This document shows positions 32,499 through 41,777 of a DNA stretch of 64,000 nucleotides, piece by piece. Position numbers and translations under genes: made by a program. Origin of the DNA: Herbaspirillum sp. Sphag64 (GTDB lineage: Bacteria; Pseudomonadota; Gammaproteobacteria; Burkholderiales; Burkholderiaceae_D); contig NZ_JACHYE010000014.1 in the NCBI RefSeq assembly GCF_014192645.1, positions 1-64,000 of the forward strand, in the 5' to 3' direction. Below the pieces are notes generated by a model. It was not told where the DNA came from, did no database searches, and saw nothing but the letters and a program-made list of their open reading frames with translations. Within the stretch, counting starts at the first letter, position 1; each line of letters opens with the position of its first letter.

Positions 32499-34025
32499 AT
32501 GGAACGACATCCACAACAGTCAGTATTGAGCCGTATTCCCCCCGCACTGGCCGACAGAGTCATGAGCGCCGAGCAGGCTGCGAATCTGTTTCGACATGGC
32601 ATGACCGTGGGCCTCAGCGGTTTTACTCGCGCTGGTGATGCCAAGGCTTTACCGCAAGCACTGGCCGAGCGTGCAACAGCCATTAAAGGCACCACAGGTG
32701 AACCGTTTCAGCTCACCGTCATTACTGGCGCTTCACTGGGCAATGGCAGTGATGCATTGATGGCGCAGGCTGGCTTGCTGGCACGTCGTCTGCCATTTCA
32801 GGTTGATAACGTATTGCGTAAAAAAATCAATGCCGGTGAAGTCATGTTTATTGACCAGCATCTGTCGGAGACGGTTGAGCAATTGCGCTCCCAATGCCCT
32901 GCTGCCATCGATATCGCCGTGATTGAAGCGGCTGCGATTACCGAAGAGGGCATCATCCCGACCATGTCGGTTGGTAACTCTGCCAGTTTCGTGGAACAGG
33001 CCCGACAAGTCATTATTGAGCTCAATACCAGCGTGCCGCTGGAGTTGTGCGGACTGCATGATGTCTATTTGCCAGAGGTCCGGCCTGCACGTCAGCCCAT
33101 TGCGCTGACCCGTCCTGATCAGCGGATTGGCAGCAGTACGATTGCGATCGATCCACGACGCATCGTTGCCATTGTCGCCACCAACAAGCCGGATAGCCCT
33201 TCGACTATCTTGCCCGCCGATGCCGAAACCGATGCAATCGCTACGCATGTGATTGCGTTTCTCGAAGGCGAAGTCCGAGCTGGACGTCTGCCGACCAATC
33301 TGGCGCCATTGCAGGCGGGTATCGGCACCATCGCCAATGCCGTCCTGCATGGCTTGATTGACTCTTCATTCCGCGATCTGACGATGTATTCCGAGGTACT
33401 GCAAGATAGCGCCATCGAGTTACTGGACTCTGGCCAACTGGCGTTTGCGTCGGCCTCCTCGATCACGCTTTCTGAAGCGATGAATGCGCATTTTTTGCGT
33501 AACATTGAGCGTTACCGTTCACGCTTGGTGTTGCGTCCGCAAGAGATCAGCAATCATCCGGAGCTGGTGCGCCGGCTCGGCATCATTGCACTCAATACCG
33601 CGCTAGAGTTTGATATTTACGGCAATGTCAATTCCACCCATGTTGGTGGTACGCACATGATGAATGGCATCGGCGGCTCGGGGGATTTTGCGCGCAATGC
33701 GCAGATTTCCATTTTCGTGACCAAGGCAACTGCCAAGGATGGTGATATCTCGAGCGTTGTACCCATGGTGTCGCATGTTGATCATACCGAGCATGATGTT
33801 GATGTGCTGGTGACCGAATTCGGTCTCGCTGATTTGCGCGGACTGGCCCCGCGTGAACGTGCACCGTTGATCATCGAGCACTGCGTCCATCCTGACTATC
33901 GGCCCGCCTTGCGCGACTACTTTGCACGCGCCTGCACACAGGGTGGCCATACACCGCATGTCATGGCCGAAGCCTTGTCCTGGCACGTCAACTACAGCGT
34001 AACCAAGCGTATGCGAGTGGCCTGA
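32499..34025 (+). CDS. Acetyl-CoA hydrolase/transferase family protein (succinyl-CoA:acetate CoA-transferase type)
   Basis: The 508-residue protein spans the whole class I CoA-transferase fold: M-T-V-G-L-S-G-F-T-R-A-G-D-A-K near the N-terminus, G-I-G-T-I-A-N-A-V-L (about 270), Y-S-E-V-L-Q-D with the likely catalytic Glu, and I-G-G-S-G-D-F-A-R-N-A near 390. Length and motifs match bacterial succinyl-CoA:acetate transferases and acetyl-CoA hydrolases (Ach1/Cat1/ScpC). It would interconvert acyl-CoA and short carboxylates. Which acceptor it uses cannot be told. Controlled in all likelihood by the divergent LysR. Confidence 0.87.
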   Translation: MERHPQQSVLSRIPPALADRVMSAEQAANLFRHGMTVGLSGFTRAGDAKALPQALAERATAIKGTTGEPFQLTVITGASLGNGSDALMAQAGLLARRLPFQVDNVLRKKINAGEVMFIDQHLSETVEQLRSQCPAAIDIAVIEAAAITEEGIIPTMSVGNSASFVEQARQVIIELNTSVPLELCGLHDVYLPEVRPARQPIALTRPDQRIGSSTIAIDPRRIVAIVATNKPDSPSTILPADAETDAIATHVIAFLEGEVRAGRLPTNLAPLQAGIGTIANAVLHGLIDSSFRDLTMYSEVLQDSAIELLDSGQLAFASASSITLSEAMNAHFLRNIERYRSRLVLRPQEISNHPELVRRLGIIALNTALEFDIYGNVNSTHVGGTHMMNGIGGSGDFARNAQISIFVTKATAKDGDISSVVPMVSHVDHTEHDVDVLVTEFGLADLRGLAPRERAPLIIEHCVHPDYRPALRDYFARACTQGGHTPHVMAEALSWHVNYSVTKRMRVA

Positions 34026-34234
34026 TTAGTTTTTCTATTTAACAAACCGGGAAGGATTTTTCGCCGCGTTGCTGTTTGTTGACCATACGATATTTGCATC
34101 GAGAAAATATTAGCGATTTGAAATTGGTTATGAGAGGATGACCTGAGTCGGCAGAGCCATATTGTTTCATTTTCAGGAAGTCGCTTCCTCTGCATAAAAG
34201 TCAGTAAAAGACAGGAAAGGAGCGTCAGGTTTCC

Positions 34235-34618
34235 ATGACCAGCAACGCATTGACCATCCTGGTTGTTGATGACGATGAAGGCTTGCTGATGCTGGCGTGT
34301 CGTCACTTGCAGCGCCGTGGTTTCTCTGTCAGTGGTGCGCTCAGTATCGAACAGGCACGCGCCTTGCTCGATAACAGTTATTTTGATCTGTTGGTGATTG
34401 ATTATCAGCTCGATAGCAATATGACCGGGCTCGATTTCTATGCTGAACTGCGCGCGCAGGGACGTGATATTCCAGCGATCATGTGCAGCGGCTTTTCGGA
34501 TGAAGCGCATGCTAATGAGGCCCGGCAGCAAGGCATTACGGAGATTTTATCCAAGACCGAAGACTATCTGGACAAACTGCCGCAACAGATCATGCACATG
34601 TTGCAGCCGCCCGGCTGA
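34235..34618 (+). CDS. Stand-alone response-regulator receiver protein
   Basis: The 127-residue protein is one CheY-like receiver: acidic pocket V-V-D-D-D-E near residues 9-14, phospho-acceptor Asp in L-L-V-I-D-Y-Q-L (about D56), C-S-G-F at the Thr/Ser position and S-K-T for the conserved Lys. No output domain follows. There is no histidine kinase next to it; the PAS-GGDEF-EAL gene 700 bp downstream is the nearest signalling gene. Confidence 0.85.
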   Translation: MTSNALTILVVDDDEGLLMLACRHLQRRGFSVSGALSIEQARALLDNSYFDLLVIDYQLDSNMTGLDFYAELRAQGRDIPAIMCSGFSDEAHANEARQQGITEILSKTEDYLDKLPQQIMHMLQPPG

Positions 34619-34751
34619 TTAAAGCAGCTTCGTCGAAAACATCATCAGGAGCAGCGCTGTCTTAACCCGTCCCCCGCCTCGGTGTGCTACGATGCCGCCC
34701 CTTGATGGCACTCGCCATCCTCCTTTGTCCCCGTCTTGTTTAATTTGTCGC

Positions 34752-35048
34752 ATGTTGAAACAGTTTTTGATTGAGAGCCCAAAGGACACCGGTGATGACC
34801 GCGTGAGCTTCCTTATTCGTAGCAATGGCACCGTGTTACCTGGCTTTGTGGCGCGCAAGAGTCTAATTGCCGTGGGTGGGCTGACCAGCAACAATATCGT
34901 CGCGCTGTACACAGAACATCGGCCGCGCATCGCCGAGGCGGTCAAGCGCAAGCTGGCGCAGGGCAAACTGGTGCCCTATATCGTCTTGACCCAGGAAGAT
35001 CTGGAAGCGGCTGCGCCACCCGCACCCGTAGCAGCAAGTACAACTTGA
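34752..35048 (+). CDS. Small conserved-type protein, tentatively DUF1488-like
   Basis: From the ATG at 34752, 98 residues are encoded. The pattern of an N-terminal strand pair (D-R-V-S-F-L-I-R-S-N-G-T-V-L-P-G-F-V-A-R-K-S-L), then T-E-H-R-P-R-I-A-E-A-V-K-R-K-L-A-Q-G and a final I-V-L-T-Q-E-D-L, resembles DUF1488 proteins, but the match is by eye only. The C-terminal tail is Ala/Pro-rich. Function unknown. Confidence 0.55.
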   Translation: MLKQFLIESPKDTGDDRVSFLIRSNGTVLPGFVARKSLIAVGGLTSNNIVALYTEHRPRIAEAVKRKLAQGKLVPYIVLTQEDLEAAAPPAPVAASTT

Positions 35049-35311
35049 TGTCAGGCAACAAGATTAATGTTTGAATTGCGGGGTTTTTTGCGCAAACCGC
35101 GCCCGTTCTCCGGGCGGCATGCTACTCTACCGCCTGCATAAAAATCACCATAAAAAATAGTGTTGGTAGAAGACAGGCAATATAAATAAATTGCCACGCG
35201 GATATTTCCGGATACCGGAAAATTCATTGATGACGGAGACACAGGCAGTATTGACGCACACCGCAGCCGCTCACCCCTGACCGGCGCCGCAGCGTACCGG
35301 TCCTGCCTGAC

Positions 35312-37522
35312 ATGGACATGACTTTGAGAGCATTGCAAAGACGCCTATCGTATGTGGCAGTCGCCGCACAGTCGCGCTACCGACGTCTGTCGCCGCAACG
35401 GCTTGCGCAGCGTACTCTGCGTTCCAGTGTACAGCCACCACCAGTCAGCTTGCCGGCACAGCCGGGAGGTGGCGTTGACTATCTGATGCAACAATCGCTG
35501 ATTGGTGTCTACCTGCTCGACGGCAGCGGCCATATCGTGCAGGCCAACGACAAGATGGCGCAGATGCTTGGGCTCAATCATGGCGATGCCTTGCAGGGTA
35601 TGGCATTACATGAGCTGATAGCTGCCGACGATCTGGCGGCGGTTGAACATCAGCACCATCAACGTTTATTAAAACAACAACAGCAGGTGAGCTATAGCTG
35701 CCGGTTACAGCGTCAGGACGGCAGCCAGCGCTGGGTACAGGTGCAGGGTAGCGTCTGTGAAGACTGGCGCCCGGGTCTGGAAGGTGCGACCTTGCTGGTG
35801 GAAATGCTGCTTGATGTGAACCGTCAGGTGCAGTCCGAATGGCAATCCCGGCTGGCCGATCGGGTGTTTGAGTCAACCAGTGAAGGCATTCTGATTACGG
35901 ATCAGGAATTTCGTATTCTGGCAGTTAATCCGGCCTTTACCCGGATCACCGGTTATCGTGTTGAAGAAGCCATGGGCAAGCGCTCACGCATGCTCACCGG
36001 ACCGGCAGCGCAGGCCGAGATCAACCGCGGCATGCTGCAACGGCTGGCGGCTGATGGTCATTGGCAGGGCGAAATGCGGGACCGGCGCAAGGATGGCAAC
36101 TGGTATCCGGCCTGGCTGGCGATCTCGGCAATTCGTGACCCTGAGCATGGTATCTCACACTACGTCGGCGTGTTTACCGACAACACCATTCGCAAGGAAG
36201 CCGAAACCAAACTCGCCTTTCTCGCCGATCACGATAGTCTGACCGGACTGCAGAATCGCAGCAGTCTCATGCGATCGCTGTCGGAGCAGATCGCGCAAGC
36301 GCGGGAGCGGGGTGAGCGACTGGGCGTGTTTTTCATCGATCTGGATCGCTTCAAGACCGTCAATGACACGCTCGGGCATCACGCGGGTGATCAGTTGCTG
36401 GTCGCTGCTGCCGAGCGCTTGCGCCAGCAATTGCGACCTACCGATGTGCTGGCGCGTTTTGGCGGGGATGAATTTGTGGTGGTCCTGCATGGTTCGCCAC
36501 CACAGGAAATGATCGCGACGCTGGCACAGCGACTCATCAACAGCATTGCCCAGCCCTTCGTGATTGATGGGCATGAGATGTTCATCAGCGCCAGCATCGG
36601 CAGCGCAGCCTTTCCTGAGCATGGCGATGACGCTGTCAGTATCCTGAAAAATGCCGACATTGCCATGTATCGTGCCAAGGATGGTGGCAAGAATGCCTTC
36701 CAGTTATTTAATCAGGAAATGAGCCAGCACGCGCTGGAGCAGATGCTGCTGGAAAACAGTTTGCGCCATGCGGTTGAGCGCAAGGAATTTGAGCTCTTCT
36801 ATCAGCCACAGTTTGCGGCAAACGATGGCACGGTCTGTGGCGTCGAGGCCCTGGTGCGCTGGCGTCATCCCACCCGTGGACTGGTCGCGCCGGGCATGTT
36901 TATCACGCTCGCGGAACAGACTGGTCTGATCGTGCCGCTGGGTGCCTGGGTGCTGCGCGAAGCGTGTCGTCAGGGCAAAATGTGGCTGGATCGGGGTTAT
37001 CACTTCGGCCGGATTGCTGTGAATCTGTCGCCACGTCAGTTTTCTGCCGGGGATCTGTTGCGCACCATCGATGATGCGCTGGCCGAAAGTGGTTTGCCTT
37101 CGACCATGCTGGAGCTGGAAATCACCGAGGGTGCCATCATGCAGAATCCACAGGATGCTGCAGTGCTGCTTAAACGCATGCGACGCCTGGGGGTGAGTAT
37201 TTCGGTCGATGATTTCGGTACCGGCTATTCGTCGTTGGCCAGTCTCAAGCAATATCCGCTGGATACGCTCAAGATTGATCGCAGTTTCATTCAAGGTATT
37301 CCCCATGATGGTCACGACACCGCGCTGACTGAGGCGATCATTGCGATTGCGCATAAACTGCAGTTGCGGGTAGTGGCCGAAGGGGTGGAGTTGCCAGAGC
37401 AGCAACGCTTCCTGCAGGAGGTTGGCTGCGATGTCGTGCAAGGTTACCTGCACGCACAAGCCTTGCCCGCGAGCGAAATCGAGAGTCGCTGGTATCTTGG
37501 CGGGAATCAGGCGGAGAGCTGA
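35312..37522 (+). CDS. PAS-PAS-GGDEF-EAL c-di-GMP protein (soluble)
   Basis: The 736-residue protein has no membrane segment. After a basic N-terminal 45 residues come PAS1 (about 55-175), PAS2 (about 185-305), GGDEF (about 310-475) and EAL (about 490-730). The GGDEF site is intact (A-R-F-G-G-D-E-F) with an R-x-x-D inhibition site (RPTD) five residues before. The EAL site is intact as well: V-E-A-L-V-R-W, E-I-T-E-G, D-D-F-G-T-G-Y, L-K-I-D-R, A-E-G-V-E. Whether synthesis or breakdown of c-di-GMP dominates cannot be read from sequence. It stands alone, between small unknown ORFs. Confidence 0.88.
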   Translation: MDMTLRALQRRLSYVAVAAQSRYRRLSPQRLAQRTLRSSVQPPPVSLPAQPGGGVDYLMQQSLIGVYLLDGSGHIVQANDKMAQMLGLNHGDALQGMALHELIAADDLAAVEHQHHQRLLKQQQQVSYSCRLQRQDGSQRWVQVQGSVCEDWRPGLEGATLLVEMLLDVNRQVQSEWQSRLADRVFESTSEGILITDQEFRILAVNPAFTRITGYRVEEAMGKRSRMLTGPAAQAEINRGMLQRLAADGHWQGEMRDRRKDGNWYPAWLAISAIRDPEHGISHYVGVFTDNTIRKEAETKLAFLADHDSLTGLQNRSSLMRSLSEQIAQARERGERLGVFFIDLDRFKTVNDTLGHHAGDQLLVAAAERLRQQLRPTDVLARFGGDEFVVVLHGSPPQEMIATLAQRLINSIAQPFVIDGHEMFISASIGSAAFPEHGDDAVSILKNADIAMYRAKDGGKNAFQLFNQEMSQHALEQMLLENSLRHAVERKEFELFYQPQFAANDGTVCGVEALVRWRHPTRGLVAPGMFITLAEQTGLIVPLGAWVLREACRQGKMWLDRGYHFGRIAVNLSPRQFSAGDLLRTIDDALAESGLPSTMLELEITEGAIMQNPQDAAVLLKRMRRLGVSISVDDFGTGYSSLASLKQYPLDTLKIDRSFIQGIPHDGHDTALTEAIIAIAHKLQLRVVAEGVELPEQQRFLQEVGCDVVQGYLHAQALPASEIESRWYLGGNQAES

Positions 37523-37644
37523 TTGTTGTTGCTTCTTCGTCTGCTTTGTTTATGCAGTTTTTATGCCGCCACCTGATCTTTTTAGACTAGCTTGATGCCA
37601 CCACGGATAAGCTGAGCTCTCCCAATCAACGTCACGGGCGCATC

Positions 37645-38004
37645 ATGAAACAGATCACTTGGAAAGCATGTTCGGCACTGATACATCAATGTCTGTTCCC
37701 GCAGATCATGCCGGGATCCTCCGCCGCTGTCATGCGTCATCCGAATGCAAACGCGTCGCTCAGCGACACGCGTGAACAGACCATGCTCATTACCGTCGAT
37801 CGTGCCGATGTCACGCATCTGCGTCAGGTCATCATGCAAAGCTGCGGGTCCAGTGTGAATCTGATGCGCCTGTCACCGCTCGATCATGCGCGGCGCATGC
37901 AGTTACGTCTGTCGGTGCCATTGTTTGCCATCTCAACCCTGATTGATGCGGTGATGTCAGCGCTTCCGCAGGCCGAGTTCGGCCTGCCGGGCACCGCCCA
38001 CTAA
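37645..38004 (+). CDS. Hypothetical protein
   Basis: A 119-residue frame starting M-K-Q-I-T-W-K-A-C. The second half (M-L-I-T-V-D-R-A-D-V-T-H-L-R-Q-V-I, L-M-R-L-S-P and a closing amphipathic helix) has an ACT- or ferredoxin-like beta-alpha-beta feel, but I recognise no family. It ends 26 bp from the convergent PepSY-reductase gene. No signal peptide or membrane segment. Confidence 0.45.
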   Translation: MKQITWKACSALIHQCLFPQIMPGSSAAVMRHPNANASLSDTREQTMLITVDRADVTHLRQVIMQSCGSSVNLMRLSPLDHARRMQLRLSVPLFAISTLIDAVMSALPQAEFGLPGTAH

Positions 38005-38029
38005 TTAGTCTTCACCACCGCAGTACGCA

Positions 38030-40654
38030 TCAATAAACATCACGTCGGTAACGGCCCTGACGAATCAGCTCCTGCACACCAGTTGCACCGATGATGTCAG
38101 TCAGCACAGCGTCCACGCCTGCGGCCATACCTTGCAAACTGCCGCAGACATAGACCACGGCACCCTCGTGCAGCCAGGCCTGTAACTGGTCTGCAGCGTG
38201 TCGGAGCTTTTCCTGCACGTAAATACGCTCTGGCTGATCACGCGAAAATGCCAGATCGACGCGATTGAGCGTGCCATCGTTCTGCCAGGCAGTAATTTCG
38301 TTCTGATACAGGAAATCGCAGGCGCGCTGGCGCTCGCCAAACAGCAACCAGTTACTTTGATGTCCTTGCGCTGCACGTGCCCGCAAGTGGGCGCGCAATC
38401 CGGCCATACCGGAACCATTGCCGATAAAAATCGCTGGAGCCGGATTGGCTATCAGTGAAAATTGTGGATTTTCAACGATACGCAGCGCGACTTGATCGCC
38501 GATGTCGATACCGGTTGTCAGCCAGCCTGAGCCTACTCCCAGTTCCACGCCATCAGCCTGGCGAACCTGACGTACCAGGAGATGCAGGCGGCCATCCGAG
38601 GCAATCGAGGAAATCGAATAGCGTCGTGTTCCCAATGGTTTGAGCTGATCCACGATGCCTTGCGGCAGCGTGTCGACTGAAGGCGATACCGGTGGTAGTT
38701 CACTGCGTGCCAATGCCTCCGCCAGCGAGATCTGCTCACCACCGAGATGTACCGGTAACGCGCCATCAAGCCCGGCTTGCAGCAGCCAGTTGCTAACGCG
38801 CTCGCGGCGATGGCGCGGCGCAATCTCGGCCAATGCGCCTGAGTGCCAGTGTGGAGTAATACCGGCGTCTGCTTCCAGTTCCAGATGGTAAAGCGGCTGG
38901 CCACAACTGCCGGGGTTGAGCACACTACGGCTGCGAAGCGTCCACGGCATGAATGAGGTGGACGAATCCAGTTGCTGAGTCACCGGCGTTAATGTCCGTC
39001 CGTCACTGAAGACAGTCAGTGCCTGTTGCCATTGTGCCAGCGCAGCAGGATCCTCACCGTCAAGCTCAATGAGCGGAAACAGAGGAGTTGCACCGAGTTC
39101 ACGCAGACTGTTATCCAGTTGATGCCCAAAGCCGCAGAAACATGGATAACCACGGTCGCCCAATGCCAGCACGGCAAATTGCTGATCATGCAGCTGCGCT
39201 GGTGGTGACGCCTTGTTACCCTTGATTGCTGCTGACAGTTTTGCCGCAAGCGGGCGCGCGGGATCAGGTGGTTCTCCCTCGCCAAAGGTACTGATGATAT
39301 ACAGCGCACGTCGGAAGCTAGCCAGTTCAGTCAACTCCAGCGTTGCCAGTGAACGTACGCGGATTGCCACCCCGGTCTGCTGCAGCATGGCAGCAGTTTG
39401 CAGCGCTAGTCGCTCTGCATGGCCAGACTGGCTGGCATAGGCCAGCAGCACGTCCGATGCTTGATTGTCCGGGTTGTTGACTCGTGACGGCGACAGCTTT
39501 GCACGTTGCGCGCGAATGGCTTTTTTCTTGCGACGGCGATCCAGATACAGCATCCACCCAGTGATGCCAAACAAGGGCATCAGCAGTGCTGCCAACGTCA
39601 TAATGATACGTCCAGGCAGACCGAAATAGCTGCCCATATGCAGAGGATAGATAGCGCCGACGAAACGGCTGCCGCGCGACTTGTCGGCATATAGTTCGAC
39701 TTGTTTGATCTCGCCGTTTTGCACCGCGATACTCATACGATTGCGGGCACGTTCATGCGGCGACTGATCGGTCAGATAGTTAAACTGTACTGGTTCACCG
39801 GCTTTGTCAGGTATGCGCAGATTGACCATGGTGGTAGGGCCGGCAGCGGTGACGAAGCTGTTCCACGCTACGTTGAGATCTGGGACGGGTGCAGTCTCAG
39901 CAGGGTTGTTGCGCTTATCGCCGCGCTCACCCGCAGATTGCTTTCGACCATTACCTTCACCCGGGCGCTTGGGCATACTCTCACCGGCCAGCGTATTAAC
40001 ACCGAGCTTGACCCAGTCAAAGCTCCAGTACGCACCGGTACCAGCGAAAATCACATACATCACCAGTAACCAGGTGCCGACGACCGAGTGCAGATTCCAC
40101 AAAAAGGAGCGTCCCGACAAGCCAAAATCGAGCTTGAACCAGGCGCGCCAATTGCCGATACGGCGCGGCCAGCGCAGGTACAACCCCGACAGCGCCAGCA
40201 ACAAGAGGCAAAGCGACAAACTGCCGCTGATGATCTTGCCGGTTTCGACCGGCAGCAGCAGCCAGCGATGGAAGCGTTCTATAAACTGAAAGAAGGCAGC
40301 GCCCTGTGGTGCTGCCAGCAGCGTACCGTTGTAAGGGTCAACGTAACGCATTTCGCCGCGGCGGACGCCAGGCGGCGGCGTAAACATGATGCGCGCCGAC
40401 GCGCCGGGTGTAGCATACACCGTGACCATACTGACGCGGCGTTCCGGTAATGTCGCTTGCAGCTGCGCCAACAGTTGCGGAGGTGTCAGCATGGGGGATT
40501 GCTGGACGGTGACATGGACGATGCCGGGATTGATCCAGTCAATGATCTCATCACTGAAGGAGAGGATCGCTCCGGACACGCCGATCGCCATCAAGACGGT
40601 GCCGGCAGTAATGCCAATGAACCAGTGCACCTGGAACCAGATTTTTTTGAACAT
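38030..40654 (-). CDS. PepSY-TM / flavodoxin / ferredoxin-NADP-reductase fusion, putative ferric(-siderophore) reductase
   Basis: From the ATG at 40654, 874 residues. The N-terminal 390 residues are a PepSY-associated TM protein (first TM V-H-W-F-I-G-I-T-A-G-T-V-L-M, later H-R-W-L-L-L-P-V and L-H-S-V-V-G-T-W-L-L-V). A flavodoxin-like FMN domain follows from about 400 (L-L-A-Y-A-S-Q-S-G-H-A-E-R-L; S-T-F-G-E-G-E-P-P). FAD- and NADPH-binding domains come last (R-R-Y-S-I-S-S-I; G-N-G-S-G-M-A-G-L-R; Y-V-C-G-S-L-Q-G-M). The C-terminal half is CysJ-like. Electrons from NADPH could cross the membrane to periplasmic ferric complexes. A good Fur box lies about 80 bp upstream. The exact start is uncertain (TTG at 40702 possible). 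Confidence 0.85.
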   Translation of the reverse strand: MFKKIWFQVHWFIGITAGTVLMAIGVSGAILSFSDEIIDWINPGIVHVTVQQSPMLTPPQLLAQLQATLPERRVSMVTVYATPGASARIMFTPPPGVRRGEMRYVDPYNGTLLAAPQGAAFFQFIERFHRWLLLPVETGKIISGSLSLCLLLLALSGLYLRWPRRIGNWRAWFKLDFGLSGRSFLWNLHSVVGTWLLVMYVIFAGTGAYWSFDWVKLGVNTLAGESMPKRPGEGNGRKQSAGERGDKRNNPAETAPVPDLNVAWNSFVTAAGPTTMVNLRIPDKAGEPVQFNYLTDQSPHERARNRMSIAVQNGEIKQVELYADKSRGSRFVGAIYPLHMGSYFGLPGRIIMTLAALLMPLFGITGWMLYLDRRRKKKAIRAQRAKLSPSRVNNPDNQASDVLLAYASQSGHAERLALQTAAMLQQTGVAIRVRSLATLELTELASFRRALYIISTFGEGEPPDPARPLAAKLSAAIKGNKASPPAQLHDQQFAVLALGDRGYPCFCGFGHQLDNSLRELGATPLFPLIELDGEDPAALAQWQQALTVFSDGRTLTPVTQQLDSSTSFMPWTLRSRSVLNPGSCGQPLYHLELEADAGITPHWHSGALAEIAPRHRRERVSNWLLQAGLDGALPVHLGGEQISLAEALARSELPPVSPSVDTLPQGIVDQLKPLGTRRYSISSIASDGRLHLLVRQVRQADGVELGVGSGWLTTGIDIGDQVALRIVENPQFSLIANPAPAIFIGNGSGMAGLRAHLRARAAQGHQSNWLLFGERQRACDFLYQNEITAWQNDGTLNRVDLAFSRDQPERIYVQEKLRHAADQLQAWLHEGAVVYVCGSLQGMAAGVDAVLTDIIGATGVQELIRQGRYRRDVY

Positions 40655-40732
40655 GTTGTGGATCGCCGTGGCGTGGGGCACCTTGCGGCGTGAAGAAGTC
40701 AAAGTCGGAAGCGATGCATTATAAATTATAAT

Positions 40733-40751
40733 GCTAATGAGAATCGTTATT
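40733..40751. promoter_or_regulatory. Fur box
   Basis: GCTAATGAGAATCGTTATT matches the 19-bp Fur consensus (GATAATGATAATCATTATC) at 15 positions. It lies upstream of the PepSY-reductase gene in an A+T-rich promoter region, so that gene is predicted to be induced by iron limitation. Confidence 0.7.
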
Positions 40752-40885
40752 ATTAAGTTTAATTTGTATCTGCTTTGTAGCCTGAAAGATGGTCACGTAC
40801 AGTGCCCTTGGGGCAGGCAAGAATGTGCCTCAGGACTTGCCCGAAGCGCACTGAGGCTGGAGCAAACTGCTCCTGCTTTGTTGTC

Positions 40886-41743
40886 TTATTGTCCCTTGAT
40901 CATTGCAATCAGCGATTGGGTCAAGGTGCTGTTGGCGTCTGCCAGCTGGTCGATGATATCGAGATGGTGGCCATTGCCCAGCGCAATCGGGCGCACTGGA
41001 TAGCCTTCAGTTAGCAAACGTCGCGCATAGGCCGCCAGTTGACGGTGAAACTCTGTCGACTCGCCTTGGCCGGCACTAAGCAACACTGGTATCTTGGTGT
41101 GGGGCAGATGTTGCAGCGGGCTGAACTGTGCGGCTTGTGCACTATCCAGATGAAGCGCATCGTTGAGATAGCAGAGTCGGATCGGCTCCAGATCGTAGAC
41201 GCCGCTGAGGCCGCATAGACCCTTGATGGCATCCTCCGGCACATTGGTCTCGCGCCAGTCGGTATTCGCCAGTAATGCCGCGAGTTGACCGCCTGCTGAA
41301 TGACCAGCCACAACGATGTTGCCAGCATCAAATTCAAGTCTGGATGCCTCCTGTACCAGCCAGGTAAATGACGCACGCACATCGGCAACGATGGCGGCCA
41401 TATCCACTTCGGGGGCTAGCCGATAATTGACTATCGCTGTAGCGATACCGGCCTGGCGCAATGGACCGGCAAGATGGCTGAAGTCACTCTTGTCCAGCGA
41501 GCGCCAGTAGCCGCCATGAATAAAAACCAGCAGCGCAGCGCCACTTTTCTCCGCCGGAAAATAATCGAGCGTTTGCAGGCGATGGCTGCCGTAACGCAGA
41601 TTCAGGCGCGCAGGATGCTCTGCGCAATACAGCTCGGCGTGGTTGCGCCAGCGTTCAAAGACGTCTTGCACTTTAGGGATGGCGGCGCGTACATTGTATT
41701 GACGGTCTAGCTGATCGCGATCGTAGTGCAGGTACTGTGTCAT
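40886..41743 (-). CDS. Alpha/beta hydrolase, arylformamidase-like
   Basis: The ATG at 41743 behind GGAGG at 8 nt gives 285 residues. Oxyanion-hole motif H-G-G-Y-W-R-S-L-D-K (about residue 73) and nucleophile elbow G-H-S-A-G-G (about 148) are present. A late G-N-G-H-H-L-D-I supplies the catalytic His, and an Asp/Glu in Q-G-E-S-T-E-F may complete the triad. H-G-G-Y-W is the hallmark of the kynurenine-formamidase (AFMID) branch of the HSL family, but carboxylesterases also carry it. Its neighbours (LysR, AAHS transporter, homogentisate genes) suggest aromatic catabolism. No other kynurenine-pathway gene is present. Confidence 0.75.
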   Translation of the reverse strand: MTQYLHYDRDQLDRQYNVRAAIPKVQDVFERWRNHAELYCAEHPARLNLRYGSHRLQTLDYFPAEKSGAALLVFIHGGYWRSLDKSDFSHLAGPLRQAGIATAIVNYRLAPEVDMAAIVADVRASFTWLVQEASRLEFDAGNIVVAGHSAGGQLAALLANTDWRETNVPEDAIKGLCGLSGVYDLEPIRLCYLNDALHLDSAQAAQFSPLQHLPHTKIPVLLSAGQGESTEFHRQLAAYARRLLTEGYPVRPIALGNGHHLDIIDQLADANSTLTQSLIAMIKGQ

Positions 41744-41777
41744 CTCCACTGCCTCCGTATGTTTTCGCCAACGTTTC

